A DNA stretch of 25,127 bases from a virus. Location of the stretch: positions 1 to 25,127 of IMG/VR virus record IMGVR_UViG_3300031974_002909. One strand, given 5' to 3'. Shown piece after piece: positions 7,827-15,114 of the stretch. The position numbers and the translations under genes are program-made. How positions within the stretch are numbered: the first letter of the stretch is position 1; every line of letters starts with the position of its first letter. Below the pieces are notes generated by a model that worked only from the letters and a program-made list of their open reading frames with translations, was not told the origin of the DNA and made no database searches.

Positions 7827-7859
7827 TTTGTAGAAGTTATTACAGAATTTGTATTATTG
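7827..7859 (+). promoter_or_regulatory. Rightward promoter of the packaging block
   Basis: TTTG at 7827-7830 is followed after a 21-base spacer by TATTATTG at 7852-7859, a one-mismatch form of TAnnTTTG. The ATG at 7864 begins five bases after the element, so the transcript would be leaderless or nearly so. It lies back to back with the leftward promoter at 7810-7817. Confidence 0.55.
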
Positions 7860-7863
7860 TAGC

Positions 7864-8499
7864 ATGAGCAGAAAGTTTGATTCTACACACGAGGAAATCT
7901 TTCAGTGGTGGCTTGATGAAGCAAAAGCAGCTGGGCTGGTTACCGTGGATATTTTGCCATTACCGTATGAATTGACACCAGCCGTAAAGGTTCCTTTTCA
8001 GAAGATCGGTGTTACAAAAAACACAGAAACTACCCGCGAGTTATTCAAGCCATGGACGTATACGCCTGACTTTGTGTTCTACTGGGCACCAGAGGCCAAG
8101 GGTAAGTTGTTTGTTCCATACAATGAGCGTACAAGTAAGGATTCAACAAGCGCGTTGTTTTGGGCAAACCAAGATGTTACCGGTGCATACTATAGCGTCA
8201 TAGATGTAAAGGCTGCAATCAACAGATTTGGACGCAGGGATTCAGACGTAAGGTTTCCATTGTGCCAAAAGGTAGTATACCAACTCAAAGGTGTTTATGT
8301 ACAGAAGATCTTTATTTACCCTGTAGGCAAAGACAATCCAGACAAGACATTGATTGGTGCTACATGGGTTCCTCAGAACTACAAACCAGAGATGTTCTAC
8401 AAGAGAGACTACAAACGTAACGGTGAGGTTTTGCACAAGATGGGTGATCCCAAAGTAGATTGGCCATTGCGCTCTGTTATTGATTTTGCAGTTCTCTAA
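7864..8499 (+). CDS. PD-(D/E)XK family nuclease (DUF1064-like), 211 aa
   Basis: I start at the ATG at 7864 (MSRKFDSTHEEIFQWWLDEA). The frame extends to a TTG at 7849, which lies upstream of the likely transcription start. The N-terminal helix has a Glu pair (HEEIFQWWL). It is followed by a beta hairpin, the motif YTPDF (Pro68-Asp69) and IDVKA (Asp114-x-Lys116), the PD...DxK layout of PD-(D/E)XK nucleases. A later helix-strand unit (CQKVVYQLKGVYVQKIFIYP) completes the core. Similar 200-aa proteins recur in Bacteroidota phages and probably act as DNA endonucleases (replication, recombination or packaging). The specific substrate cannot be read. It is the first gene of the rightward transcript. 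The fold call is fairly strong by motif but not tested by structure. Confidence 0.8.
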   Translation: MSRKFDSTHEEIFQWWLDEAKAAGLVTVDILPLPYELTPAVKVPFQKIGVTKNTETTRELFKPWTYTPDFVFYWAPEAKGKLFVPYNERTSKDSTSALFWANQDVTGAYYSVIDVKAAINRFGRRDSDVRFPLCQKVVYQLKGVYVQKIFIYPVGKDNPDKTLIGATWVPQNYKPEMFYKRDYKRNGEVLHKMGDPKVDWPLRSVIDFAVL

Positions 8500-8517
8500 C
8501 AGTTTTTGTTATATTTG
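8485..8517 (+). promoter_or_regulatory. Internal promoter before the winged-helix gene
   Basis: TTTG at 8485-8488, a 21-base spacer and TATATTTG at 8510-8517 match the Bacteroidota -33/-7 promoter exactly, with the same spacing as the promoter at 7827. The ATG at 8523 is six bases after the -7 element, so initiation would be leaderless. The -33 box lies inside the end of the nuclease gene. Confidence 0.65.
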
Positions 8518-8522
8518 CGATA

Positions 8523-8909
8523 ATGAAACCGAATATCAATGTAAGAACTCCTGACCGAGAAGAGCAGATTCGTAAGTTTTTGCAGTTCACGAGAAACATT
8601 ACGCATTCGTTGACAATTGCAGAAATAGAGATTGCTACGCATTTGATACTGAAGTGTTCCCCCGGCAAAGGGAGTCTTGACGAGGCTCTCAAGTATTCGA
8701 ACCGAGCGGATATACGAGACTTACTGGATTTGACCGAAGGCAACTTCAACACATCCTTGTCTCGTATTCGCTCGAAGGGATTCATCAAATCCAAAGTTGA
8801 TTCAGCTACGAACACAAAGACTGAGTGGATAGACGATATCTACACGCTGCCTCTGATTAAAAACTTCAATCTTGTAATTGGATTTAGTCATGCAGAAGAG
8901 AGTGAGTGA
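8523..8909 (+). CDS. Winged-helix-like DNA-binding protein (128 aa)
   Basis: The product is helical in its first two thirds. LTIAEIEIATHLILKCS (about residues 31-47) is followed by RADIRDLLDLTEGNFNTSLSRIRSKGFI (about residues 61-88). That reads like a helix-turn-helix in which TEGNFNTSLSRIRSKG is the recognition part, and a short wing follows (KSKVDSATNTKTEWIDDIYT). It resembles small winged-helix regulators or replication-initiator domains, without a specific family that I can name. It has its own strong promoter and comes before the HU-like and packaging genes, so it could regulate late transcription or be a DNA-recognition subunit of packaging. The start is the first ATG after the promoter. 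The end overlaps the next gene by 20 bases. Confidence 0.72.
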   Translation: MKPNINVRTPDREEQIRKFLQFTRNITHSLTIAEIEIATHLILKCSPGKGSLDEALKYSNRADIRDLLDLTEGNFNTSLSRIRSKGFIKSKVDSATNTKTEWIDDIYTLPLIKNFNLVIGFSHAEESE

Positions 8910-9213
8910 TATTGTTAGGCGCGTTGGTGCAGAGATGGGGATATCTCCAGATCACGCAGAACTGATGTTCAGAGCACCATGGAAACACACCGTGGATACG
9001 ATACGCACGAACGACGAACTTACCGAAGAAACCACAGAAGACGATCGACCTTATTTCATTCACAAACACCTTGGAACATTTCGCATAAGCGAAAAACGTT
9101 TACAGAGACTTAAAAGTAAATTCCTCAAAAATGGCGAAAAACAAAAACCAAGCCTTTGCGAATCTCAACAATCGCAAGAACAACAAAGCTCTCAACAAGG
9201 AGCTGACTCGTAG
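8890..9213 (+). CDS. HU/IHF-like DNA-binding protein (107 aa)
   Basis: From the ATG at 8890 (MQKRVSDIVRRVGAEMGISP) the first 60 residues are helical: a helix, a Gly-Ile-Ser-Pro turn like the GLS turn of HU, and a second helix (DHAELMFRAPWKHTVDTI). Then comes YFIHKHLGTFRISEKRLQRL, which parallels the HU strand pair IGFGTFEVRER. The basic C-terminus (KSKFLKNGEK) is followed by a Gln/Ser-rich tail read through the overlap with the next gene. Similar short proteins with a HLGTF-type motif occur near terminase genes of many Bacteroidota phages. A role in DNA bending during replication or packaging is likely but unproved. The frame is also open from a TTG at 8878. I prefer the ATG. Confidence 0.7.
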   Translation: MQKRVSDIVRRVGAEMGISPDHAELMFRAPWKHTVDTIRTNDELTEETTEDDRPYFIHKHLGTFRISEKRLQRLKSKFLKNGEKQKPSLCESQQSQEQQSSQQGADS

Positions 9214-9724
9214 GGATGCGTTGCCCAGTGCATCCGTGATCAACAGTGGCGAATCTCTTTCCGACGAAGAAAGGCTCAAAAACTTTGACGACGAAATGAT
9301 GCGTATTGCATGGTTGACCTATCTTACTGATCAGCCGATCGCTACGCCTCTCACTGACCGGATCATGTTACGCATTGACCCTGACTCCTATGTCAAGCAA
9401 GACAAGAACATGATGCTTCAGACCAATACGTTTGAAGTTGTCAGAGTTGGTCCAGATCAGACTGTGATCAAGCCAGGTGACTGGGTCATGATGAACGAGC
9501 GCTTTTTCTCTAATGGTGCCCAGCGTACCATGTGGGGTAACGGCAGTGGTTTCTTCATCATCGATCCGTCTTGGGCCGTAGCTGTTATGGACCCTATGTG
9601 GTCTCGTGATATCGAAAACGAACCCAACGAAGAGTTCAAGCAGAAGTATTACGCTGAGAAGGCTGAGAAAGAAGCTGCTCGTCGTAAGGAGTTGAATCTT
9701 CCAGATCTTGTAAATGAGCGATAG
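9131..9724 (+). CDS. GroES-like (cpn10-fold) protein (197 aa)
   Basis: The N-terminal 70 residues are basic, then acidic (MAKNKNQAFANLNNRKNN, then SLSDEERLKNFDDEMM). Residues about 73-125 read PLTDRIMLRIDPD, then TFEVVRVGPDQTVIKPGDWV, closely following the cpn10 pattern PLxDRVLV, GxVVxVGPG, VKVGDxV. A C-terminal charged helix (EEFKQKYYAEKAEKEAARRK) is not part of cpn10. T4 gp31 and other phage cochaperonins share this fold and help fold the capsid protein. Alternatively this is a packaging or head-tail protein that merely has a GroES-like barrel. A mobile loop is not obvious. The start at 9131 overlaps the previous gene by 83 bases; a later ATG at 9299 would avoid this but would lose only the linker. 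Confidence 0.68.
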   Translation: MAKNKNQAFANLNNRKNNKALNKELTRRDALPSASVINSGESLSDEERLKNFDDEMMRIAWLTYLTDQPIATPLTDRIMLRIDPDSYVKQDKNMMLQTNTFEVVRVGPDQTVIKPGDWVMMNERFFSNGAQRTMWGNGSGFFIIDPSWAVAVMDPMWSRDIENEPNEEFKQKYYAEKAEKEAARRKELNLPDLVNER

Positions 9725-10310
9725 TCTGCTTGTAAACTATGACACATCCAATAACTTTTGGGAAACCAATCGCCATTGGCTGAACGTCAAAGTCTTCAAA
9801 GCTCACTACAACAAAGATCGTAGTCAGGAAGACGGCAAGACTACAAAACACCGAAGCTCACGAGAAATGTGGGCTTTGGCGTTTTTGTACGATGCTGACC
9901 CTACGAATCTCTACAGGCACATGCCAATTGACAAACGCAAGAAGGCAGTTGCTCGTGAGGTACTTGGGGATCCTAATTACGACTGGTCTCAGTTAGAGCA
10001 TCTTGAAGACTTGGTTGAAGAGATGTGTACGACCCCGGCTCAGCGACACTATGCCACACTGGTTGAGAAGATGAACCAGCGTGACAAGTTCTTGCGTGAA
10101 ACAGAGTATACCTTGGACAACTACATTACAGACGAACTCACTGGTAAGACCAGGGTTGTCAAGGGTACTGCTGATCAGCTTGAAAAAATGCTTACCAACT
10201 CCGACAAGATATACGACGCCTTGGAGACCATACGTGGTAAGATCATTGTGGAGAAAGATCGTAAGAAGGGTTCAGGTAATATGTCTGAAACAGAGCAAGG
10301 CTTGATATGA
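9714..10310 (+). CDS. Possible terminase small subunit (198 aa)
   Basis: This soluble, helical, highly charged protein lies immediately upstream of terL and is coupled to it by an ATGA overlap (10307-10310). The N-terminus (MSDSLLVNYDTSNNFWE) leads into helices rich in Arg/Lys and aromatic residues (NRHWLNVKVFKAHYNK; SREMWALAFLYDADPTN). The C-terminal half is a long helix-rich region (HYATLVEKMNQRDKFLRETE; DQLEKMLTNSDKIYDALETI) that could form an oligomer core. Position, size and helix content suit a small terminase, but I see no clear helix-turn-helix. The alternative is a structural chaperone or a packaging accessory protein. It overlaps the upstream gene by 11 bases. Confidence 0.65.
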   Translation: MSDSLLVNYDTSNNFWETNRHWLNVKVFKAHYNKDRSQEDGKTTKHRSSREMWALAFLYDADPTNLYRHMPIDKRKKAVAREVLGDPNYDWSQLEHLEDLVEEMCTTPAQRHYATLVEKMNQRDKFLRETEYTLDNYITDELTGKTRVVKGTADQLEKMLTNSDKIYDALETIRGKIIVEKDRKKGSGNMSETEQGLI

Positions 10311-12619
10311 TCAGTAATGATGCGTTTCTGGAAAAAGAATTTCCTGACTTCAATCCTATCACACAAAGGACTGAACGCATCAACTATTGGCGTGAGATCA
10401 AGCGTCGCTGTATGGAGGGTTACTGGGTTGGTGGTAAATGGATGCCCGGAGAACTCTATACCTACTGCAACATTTGGCATATCAAGCTTAATGACGCAAG
10501 CCGAAAGAATGCCGGTAAGGTAATCGCAAGACCCTGGCTCAGGGATATTGACTGGGAGAAAGCCTACATCGCTACAGAAGCATACGGTTTTTCTGGATTT
10601 ACTAACGATACAGAAAATACCTGCGACCGTCGGTACGACCCCAAAGAGCTTGATTTTAACATTTCAATCGGGCTAATTACAGCTGAGGAAGCTGCCAAGA
10701 AAAACTACATACCCGCGTACGATTACCTAAGGCGTAACCACGGTAAGGACCTTGGTAAACCGTTGTACGAGAACCAAGCCAAGAATGTGATAGATATTGA
10801 GGCTCGTGGTGGCGGTAAGAGTTACTGGGCATCCGTACAGATATTTCACAACTTTGCTTTTGACGGTAGTCATGACTACGATGCGTACATAACCGCACGT
10901 CATAATGATATGCCAATGACATCGGAGACACTGGTGGGTGCAATTTCTGCACAGTACAGTAATGACCTGATGGATAAGTACATAAACGGTCTTGACCATC
11001 TGCCCGGTAGTTTTCAGTTTCAGGATGACTTGTTCCCTAGCCCGTTAGCCATATCTGTAACAGGTACGTATGCTGATGGTAAAAAGGGCGCAAAGAATAC
11101 TCTGTCAGGCAGTAAGCTGCACCACAGGACATTCCACTCGAACCCGTTTGCCGGTAACGGTACCCGTCCATCGAAAGCATTCCTTGAAGAGATCGGACTG
11201 TTTGGATCTTTGATCGAGACCCTTGGTGCGATGAAGGATACCACTATGGATGGCTCGTTCAAGTTTGGTACTATCTGGATGTTTGGTACCGGTGGTGATA
11301 TGGCCGGGGGTTCTACAGAGGCTGCGAAGAAAGTATTCTACAACCCTGAGGAATTTGATTGTTTGTCCTTTGAGGATACCTGGGAAGGTAAGGGTAAGAT
11401 CGGGATGTTTGTTCCTGCCGACTTTGCTATCAATGACTTTAAGAAGGGTCCCGAAAAGATCACAGACTTTGAGCTTGCGGATCTGGTGCTGACCAGAGAA
11501 CGAGACCGTCTTAAGAAGGCTAAGTCTCAGGTACCATTCCAGGCTGAACAGCAGAACCGTCCAAGGAAACCATCGGAGGCATTCTTGACCACGGGTCAAA
11601 ACAAGTTTCCCGGTAAAGACCTTGACCTCAACCTTGAGCGTATACGGGCTAACCCAAGAATACTGGCATCAAACTGGACCGGCTTTGTCACAAGAGATCC
11701 GAATGACGCTACTAAGATCCGATGGAAGAATACAGACGACCGTCCGTTCAGAGAGCACCCGCCCGATATAAAGTATGGTGAAGAGGGTTGTATTGAGATA
11801 TTCGTACACCCCAAGACTATGAAGGAAGGGTTACCGTTTCCATACAGATACATAGCTGCAGTCGACCCGGTAGATGATGACGGGCTGGAGGGATCACTGC
11901 AGTGTTGCCTGATAATGGACTTGTACACGGAGACCATTGTTGCAGAGTACACAGGGCGTACAGAGGTAGTTGACGATTGGTATGAGAACTGTCGTTTGCT
12001 GCTGATGTACTACAACGCCATATGTCTGTACGAAAACAACAAAAAAGGTTTTTACACACACTTCCGTAATAAGAATAGTCTGCATCTCTTGGCTAAGACA
12101 CCGGAGGTTCTTTACAGTATGGACGTAAGTAAGTCCCGACCTGATGCTTTGAACAAAAGTTATGGTGTTGTGGCAACTGCCGCTATCAACGAGTTTGGTC
12201 GACAGGTTTACAACACCTGGTTGAGAAAACAGGCCGTTCGACACGACGAAGGAATTACGAATGCCATGATACTTAATTCCCTAGGTCTCACGGTAGAAAC
12301 ACGCGATTATAACGCAGATGGAAACTTTGACCGTGTGTCAGCTGCGGAAAAATTGTTTATTTTGTATGCCGATATGATGTTTTATCTCGGGGGTGTTGAC
12401 GCTGTTTGGGGAGATACTACGAGTTTACCTGAGAAAAAGCCCAACCGACTTGTTGAGCAAGAAGACGATATATACAGTCGGCACATGAACCGCCTAAAGC
12501 AGAAAGGCTTATTTAGTTATGGAGAAAAAAGTGAGATACAGCGGATTACCCCCGCAAGTTATTCCAACGTCGAAGAAAAAATCGAAGCGTTGGCTGATCG
12601 ACAATATCGAGGGCGTTGA
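10307..12619 (+). CDS. terL: Terminase large subunit (TerL), 770 aa
   Basis: The packaging motor ATPase-nuclease pumps DNA into the prohead and cuts it. Walker A is ARGGGKS at residues 166-172. The acidic Walker B-type pair is in FLEEIG (Leu293-Glu294-Glu295). A coupling-motif candidate is GTGGD about 40 residues later. The C-terminal RNase H-like nuclease shows Asp520 in AAVDP followed by an acidic run, Glu576 in LYENNKK, and a third acidic candidate around Asp647 (DEGITNAM). At 770 aa it is much longer than T4- or lambda-type TerL and agrees with crAss-like and related Bacteroidota phage terminases. The N-terminal 140 residues before Walker A are an extra domain. The ATG is coupled to the upstream gene. 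The last 101 bases overlap the portal gene. Confidence 0.95.
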   Translation: MISNDAFLEKEFPDFNPITQRTERINYWREIKRRCMEGYWVGGKWMPGELYTYCNIWHIKLNDASRKNAGKVIARPWLRDIDWEKAYIATEAYGFSGFTNDTENTCDRRYDPKELDFNISIGLITAEEAAKKNYIPAYDYLRRNHGKDLGKPLYENQAKNVIDIEARGGGKSYWASVQIFHNFAFDGSHDYDAYITARHNDMPMTSETLVGAISAQYSNDLMDKYINGLDHLPGSFQFQDDLFPSPLAISVTGTYADGKKGAKNTLSGSKLHHRTFHSNPFAGNGTRPSKAFLEEIGLFGSLIETLGAMKDTTMDGSFKFGTIWMFGTGGDMAGGSTEAAKKVFYNPEEFDCLSFEDTWEGKGKIGMFVPADFAINDFKKGPEKITDFELADLVLTRERDRLKKAKSQVPFQAEQQNRPRKPSEAFLTTGQNKFPGKDLDLNLERIRANPRILASNWTGFVTRDPNDATKIRWKNTDDRPFREHPPDIKYGEEGCIEIFVHPKTMKEGLPFPYRYIAAVDPVDDDGLEGSLQCCLIMDLYTETIVAEYTGRTEVVDDWYENCRLLLMYYNAICLYENNKKGFYTHFRNKNSLHLLAKTPEVLYSMDVSKSRPDALNKSYGVVATAAINEFGRQVYNTWLRKQAVRHDEGITNAMILNSLGLTVETRDYNADGNFDRVSAAEKLFILYADMMFYLGGVDAVWGDTTSLPEKKPNRLVEQEDDIYSRHMNRLKQKGLFSYGEKSEIQRITPASYSNVEEKIEALADRQYRGR

Positions 12620-14876
12620 GCATATTGGCTCCGCGCATGCCTCGAGGATTCGCGTTGACCATTCTAGAAAAGCTATCAACTTTGATCTTTGGGACGGTAA
12701 GCTCAACAAAGATGACATTCTAAACCTGACCGATCCGGATCGCATCATGGATGGAACCATGAGCACCGAGATCCCACACCACCCGATCCTTACAAGTAAG
12801 TTCAACGTTCTTATTGGTGAAGAGAGTCAGCGTAGCTTTATTCCTGTAGCCGCAGTTAGTAATCCCACAGCCTTGTCTGACAAAGAAAAGGCTATGACTC
12901 AACAATTGACTGCATCTATCCAAGCTGTTTTAAATGATCCTGAAACTACAGACGATCAGAAAAAACAGATCATGGCTGAAGAGCGCAAGAGACTGTTGAC
13001 CAACTTCCAAGACCAGCGTGAAATCAGAGCCAATCGGATTATCAAGTATTTGTTCCAAGATCTGAGGCTGCGTAAGAAATTTAATGACGGATTCAAAAAT
13101 GCTCTCCTGTCTGCTGAGGAGATCTACGATGTGAGTCCTATTGGCGATAAGCCTAACATGGAGGTGCTGAATCCACTGAACGTATACACGATCATGGACG
13201 GTAACTCCAATCGTATTGAGGATGCCGACATTATTGTGATCGAGAACTACAGGAGTCTTGGTCAAATACTGGATCGTCATCATGAGAATCTTTCCAAGAA
13301 AGACATCAAGCAGATCGAAGACCATACCCATGGTTACTCTGCTCCTGGTGAGGATAACTATGTAGGTGGTAAAGAACCTTACTTTACATCGTCTGCATTT
13401 GAGACTGATGATCCTGTTCTCAAGACAATTGATATTGCTGAGGCACTTGCTGGTATCAATGGGCACACGTTTGGTCCATACTATGATACTGCTGGAAACA
13501 TCAGAGAGCTTAGAGTTCTTTGGAGATCCAAGAAACCTGTACAGATCGTAAAGTACCCCAACCCAGCAACTGGTGAAGAAGAGACTATGATCATGCCTGA
13601 GACATACATTCCTGATGAGTCCAAGGGAGAGTATGTCAAGACCATCTGGGTAAACTGGTGGTGGGACGCTTACAAGATTGGAGACGATACTTACTTTGGT
13701 GGTCCATGTCAGATACAAGTGGTTGACATGACCAACCCATCTATTGTACTGCCACCGATCGTTGGTACTGTTTACAATACCAATGGTGGCCGTGGTGTAT
13801 CTCTGATGGATCGATGCAAGACCTATCAGTACATGTACAACCTGATCTGGGATCGCCTGCGTAATGCAATGGTCAACTGGTGGCCTCCGATCATGGAGAT
13901 GGATGATGCCAAAAAACCAGACAAGTGGTCTTTTGAAAAGTGGATGTTCTACGCGCGTAAGATGAATGTACTGCGTGTCGACTCATTCAACACTAAGTCT
14001 GAGGGAATGCACAAGGGTGCCCTTGGTGGTAACTACAATACCACGGGTAGGATGCTGTATGCCGATATCGGAAACTACATTCAGCAGTTGGTCAATATGC
14101 TTCAGTTTATTGAGCTGCAAGTAAGTATTGTTACCGGTGTAACCAAGCAGCGTGAAGGACAGACCAAGGATCGTGAAACAGCCAGTGGTATTCAGCAGAG
14201 TCTGCTTCAGTCTACCAGTATCACAGAACCATTATTTGTAGAGCACGAAGAGACCAAACTTCGTGTTACTCGTCAGCTTGTAGAAACCTGCAAGTATTTG
14301 TGGCGTAACAAAAGGTTCCAAGCTCAGTATGTTTTAGACAACGGCAGTCTTGACCTTTTTGATGTAGACGGTGATGAGTTTGCAGACAGCAACTACGACA
14401 TCAATATTGTAGATGGTTCTACAGTACGCAGGCTTGATCAAGCTATGGATATGTTGGGCCAGGCTGCTATGCAAAATGACCAAGCATCTCTGCTTACACT
14501 TGTTGATCTGTACACCTCAGCATCATTGACTGAGAAGCGCCTTACTCTTCAGACAGCTCAGGAAGAAATGCGTGAAAGACGTAACGAACAGCACGAACAA
14601 CAGAAAGAACTTCAGCAGATGAAGATTGATGCTGCTAAAGAACAGCGTCTTGAAGATCGTATGGACAAGCGTTGGGATACTATTTACCAAGGAAATGTTG
14701 CCCTGGAAAGATCTCTAATTCAAGCTGAGTCTTTTGGTAATGTTGAAAACGATAGAGACATTCAAAAGCTTACTGAAAAGAGAGATAAGCTCATGGAAGA
14801 CATGAAGGATCTTGAGTCTGAAATGCGTGCTCAAAAACGTAAAGTTAAATCCGATAAAGCTAAAGCCAGTGCGTGA
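12519..14876 (+). CDS. Portal protein (785 aa, crAss-like type)
   Basis: The portal dodecamer forms the DNA channel at one capsid vertex and docks TerL and neck proteins. The N-terminus is basic (MEKKVRYSGLPP), followed by NFDLWDGKLNKDD and by HHPILTSKFNVLIGEESQRS, patterns typical of crAss-like portals. The central clip/stem region includes GVSLMDRCKTYQYMYNLIWD. The stretch VTGVTKQREGQTKDRETASG with QQSLLQSTSITEP is the wing-to-stem signature I associate with this family. The C-terminal 130 residues are a long charged coiled coil (EEMRERRNEQHEQQKELQQM to DKLMEDMKDLESEMRAQKRK), which could form the portal barrel. It starts 101 bases inside terL. Confident on role, less so on exact family. Confidence 0.92.
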   Translation: MEKKVRYSGLPPQVIPTSKKKSKRWLIDNIEGVEHIGSAHASRIRVDHSRKAINFDLWDGKLNKDDILNLTDPDRIMDGTMSTEIPHHPILTSKFNVLIGEESQRSFIPVAAVSNPTALSDKEKAMTQQLTASIQAVLNDPETTDDQKKQIMAEERKRLLTNFQDQREIRANRIIKYLFQDLRLRKKFNDGFKNALLSAEEIYDVSPIGDKPNMEVLNPLNVYTIMDGNSNRIEDADIIVIENYRSLGQILDRHHENLSKKDIKQIEDHTHGYSAPGEDNYVGGKEPYFTSSAFETDDPVLKTIDIAEALAGINGHTFGPYYDTAGNIRELRVLWRSKKPVQIVKYPNPATGEEETMIMPETYIPDESKGEYVKTIWVNWWWDAYKIGDDTYFGGPCQIQVVDMTNPSIVLPPIVGTVYNTNGGRGVSLMDRCKTYQYMYNLIWDRLRNAMVNWWPPIMEMDDAKKPDKWSFEKWMFYARKMNVLRVDSFNTKSEGMHKGALGGNYNTTGRMLYADIGNYIQQLVNMLQFIELQVSIVTGVTKQREGQTKDRETASGIQQSLLQSTSITEPLFVEHEETKLRVTRQLVETCKYLWRNKRFQAQYVLDNGSLDLFDVDGDEFADSNYDINIVDGSTVRRLDQAMDMLGQAAMQNDQASLLTLVDLYTSASLTEKRLTLQTAQEEMRERRNEQHEQQKELQQMKIDAAKEQRLEDRMDKRWDTIYQGNVALERSLIQAESFGNVENDRDIQKLTEKRDKLMEDMKDLESEMRAQKRKVKSDKAKASA

Positions 14877-15042
14877 GTCATTAAGTGAGATCAGAGAAAG
14901 ACTTAAAGAGGTTCGTAAACTTCGTAAACAGATGATGGAGAATCCTCTGGAAATGCCTCCTATAGCATCACACTCTTTAGGAGATACACCAGAGCCTCGT
15001 GAAAGGAGATCATCTATTATGAAAAACCCAAAAAAGTCTTAA
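14869..15042 (+). CDS. Small basic protein after portal (57 aa)
   Basis: A GTG at 14869 overlaps the portal stop and opens 57 codons. It begins RESLSEIRERLKEVRKLR, a basic amphipathic helix, followed by a Pro-rich stretch (ENPLEMPPIASHSLG) and a basic end (RERRSSIMKNPKKS). The frame extends upstream to a TTG at 14812, but that part is the shadow of the portal coiled coil. A start at the ATG at 14932 is the alternative. No function is recognised. Its location just before the terminator and the scaffold gene suggests a head-assembly accessory protein. Confidence 0.5.
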   Translation: MRESLSEIRERLKEVRKLRKQMMENPLEMPPIASHSLGDTPEPRERRSSIMKNPKKS

Positions 15043-15064
15043 TTTTCATTACGTCTATATACTA

Positions 15065-15097
15065 ATACCCTGGTTTACACCGGGGTATTTTTGTTTT
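15065..15097 (+). terminator. Rho-independent terminator after the packaging/portal block
   Basis: ATACCCTGG (15065-15073) pairs with CCGGGGTAT (15080-15088), nine base pairs with one G-T, around a six-base loop, followed by a T-rich tract (TTTTTGTTTT). It sits between the basic protein and the scaffold gene. TATTTTTG at 15086-15093 also fits TAnnTTTG, so a promoter may overlap the U-tract. Confidence 0.75.
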
Positions 15098-15114
15098 GAC
15101 GAAAATTTATAATT

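Noticed and set aside
8477-8815. 112-codon minus-strand frame opposite the winged-helix gene
   Set aside because: The plus-strand gene has a consensus promoter and a plausible DNA-binding fold, while this frame has none.
11105-11599. 164-codon minus-strand frame inside terL
   Set aside because: It is antisense to the ATPase region of TerL and lacks any credible domain.
12930-13718. Long 262-codon minus-strand frame inside the portal gene
   Set aside because: It is antisense to the well-supported portal gene, has no recognisable motif and uses codons mirrored from the plus strand.
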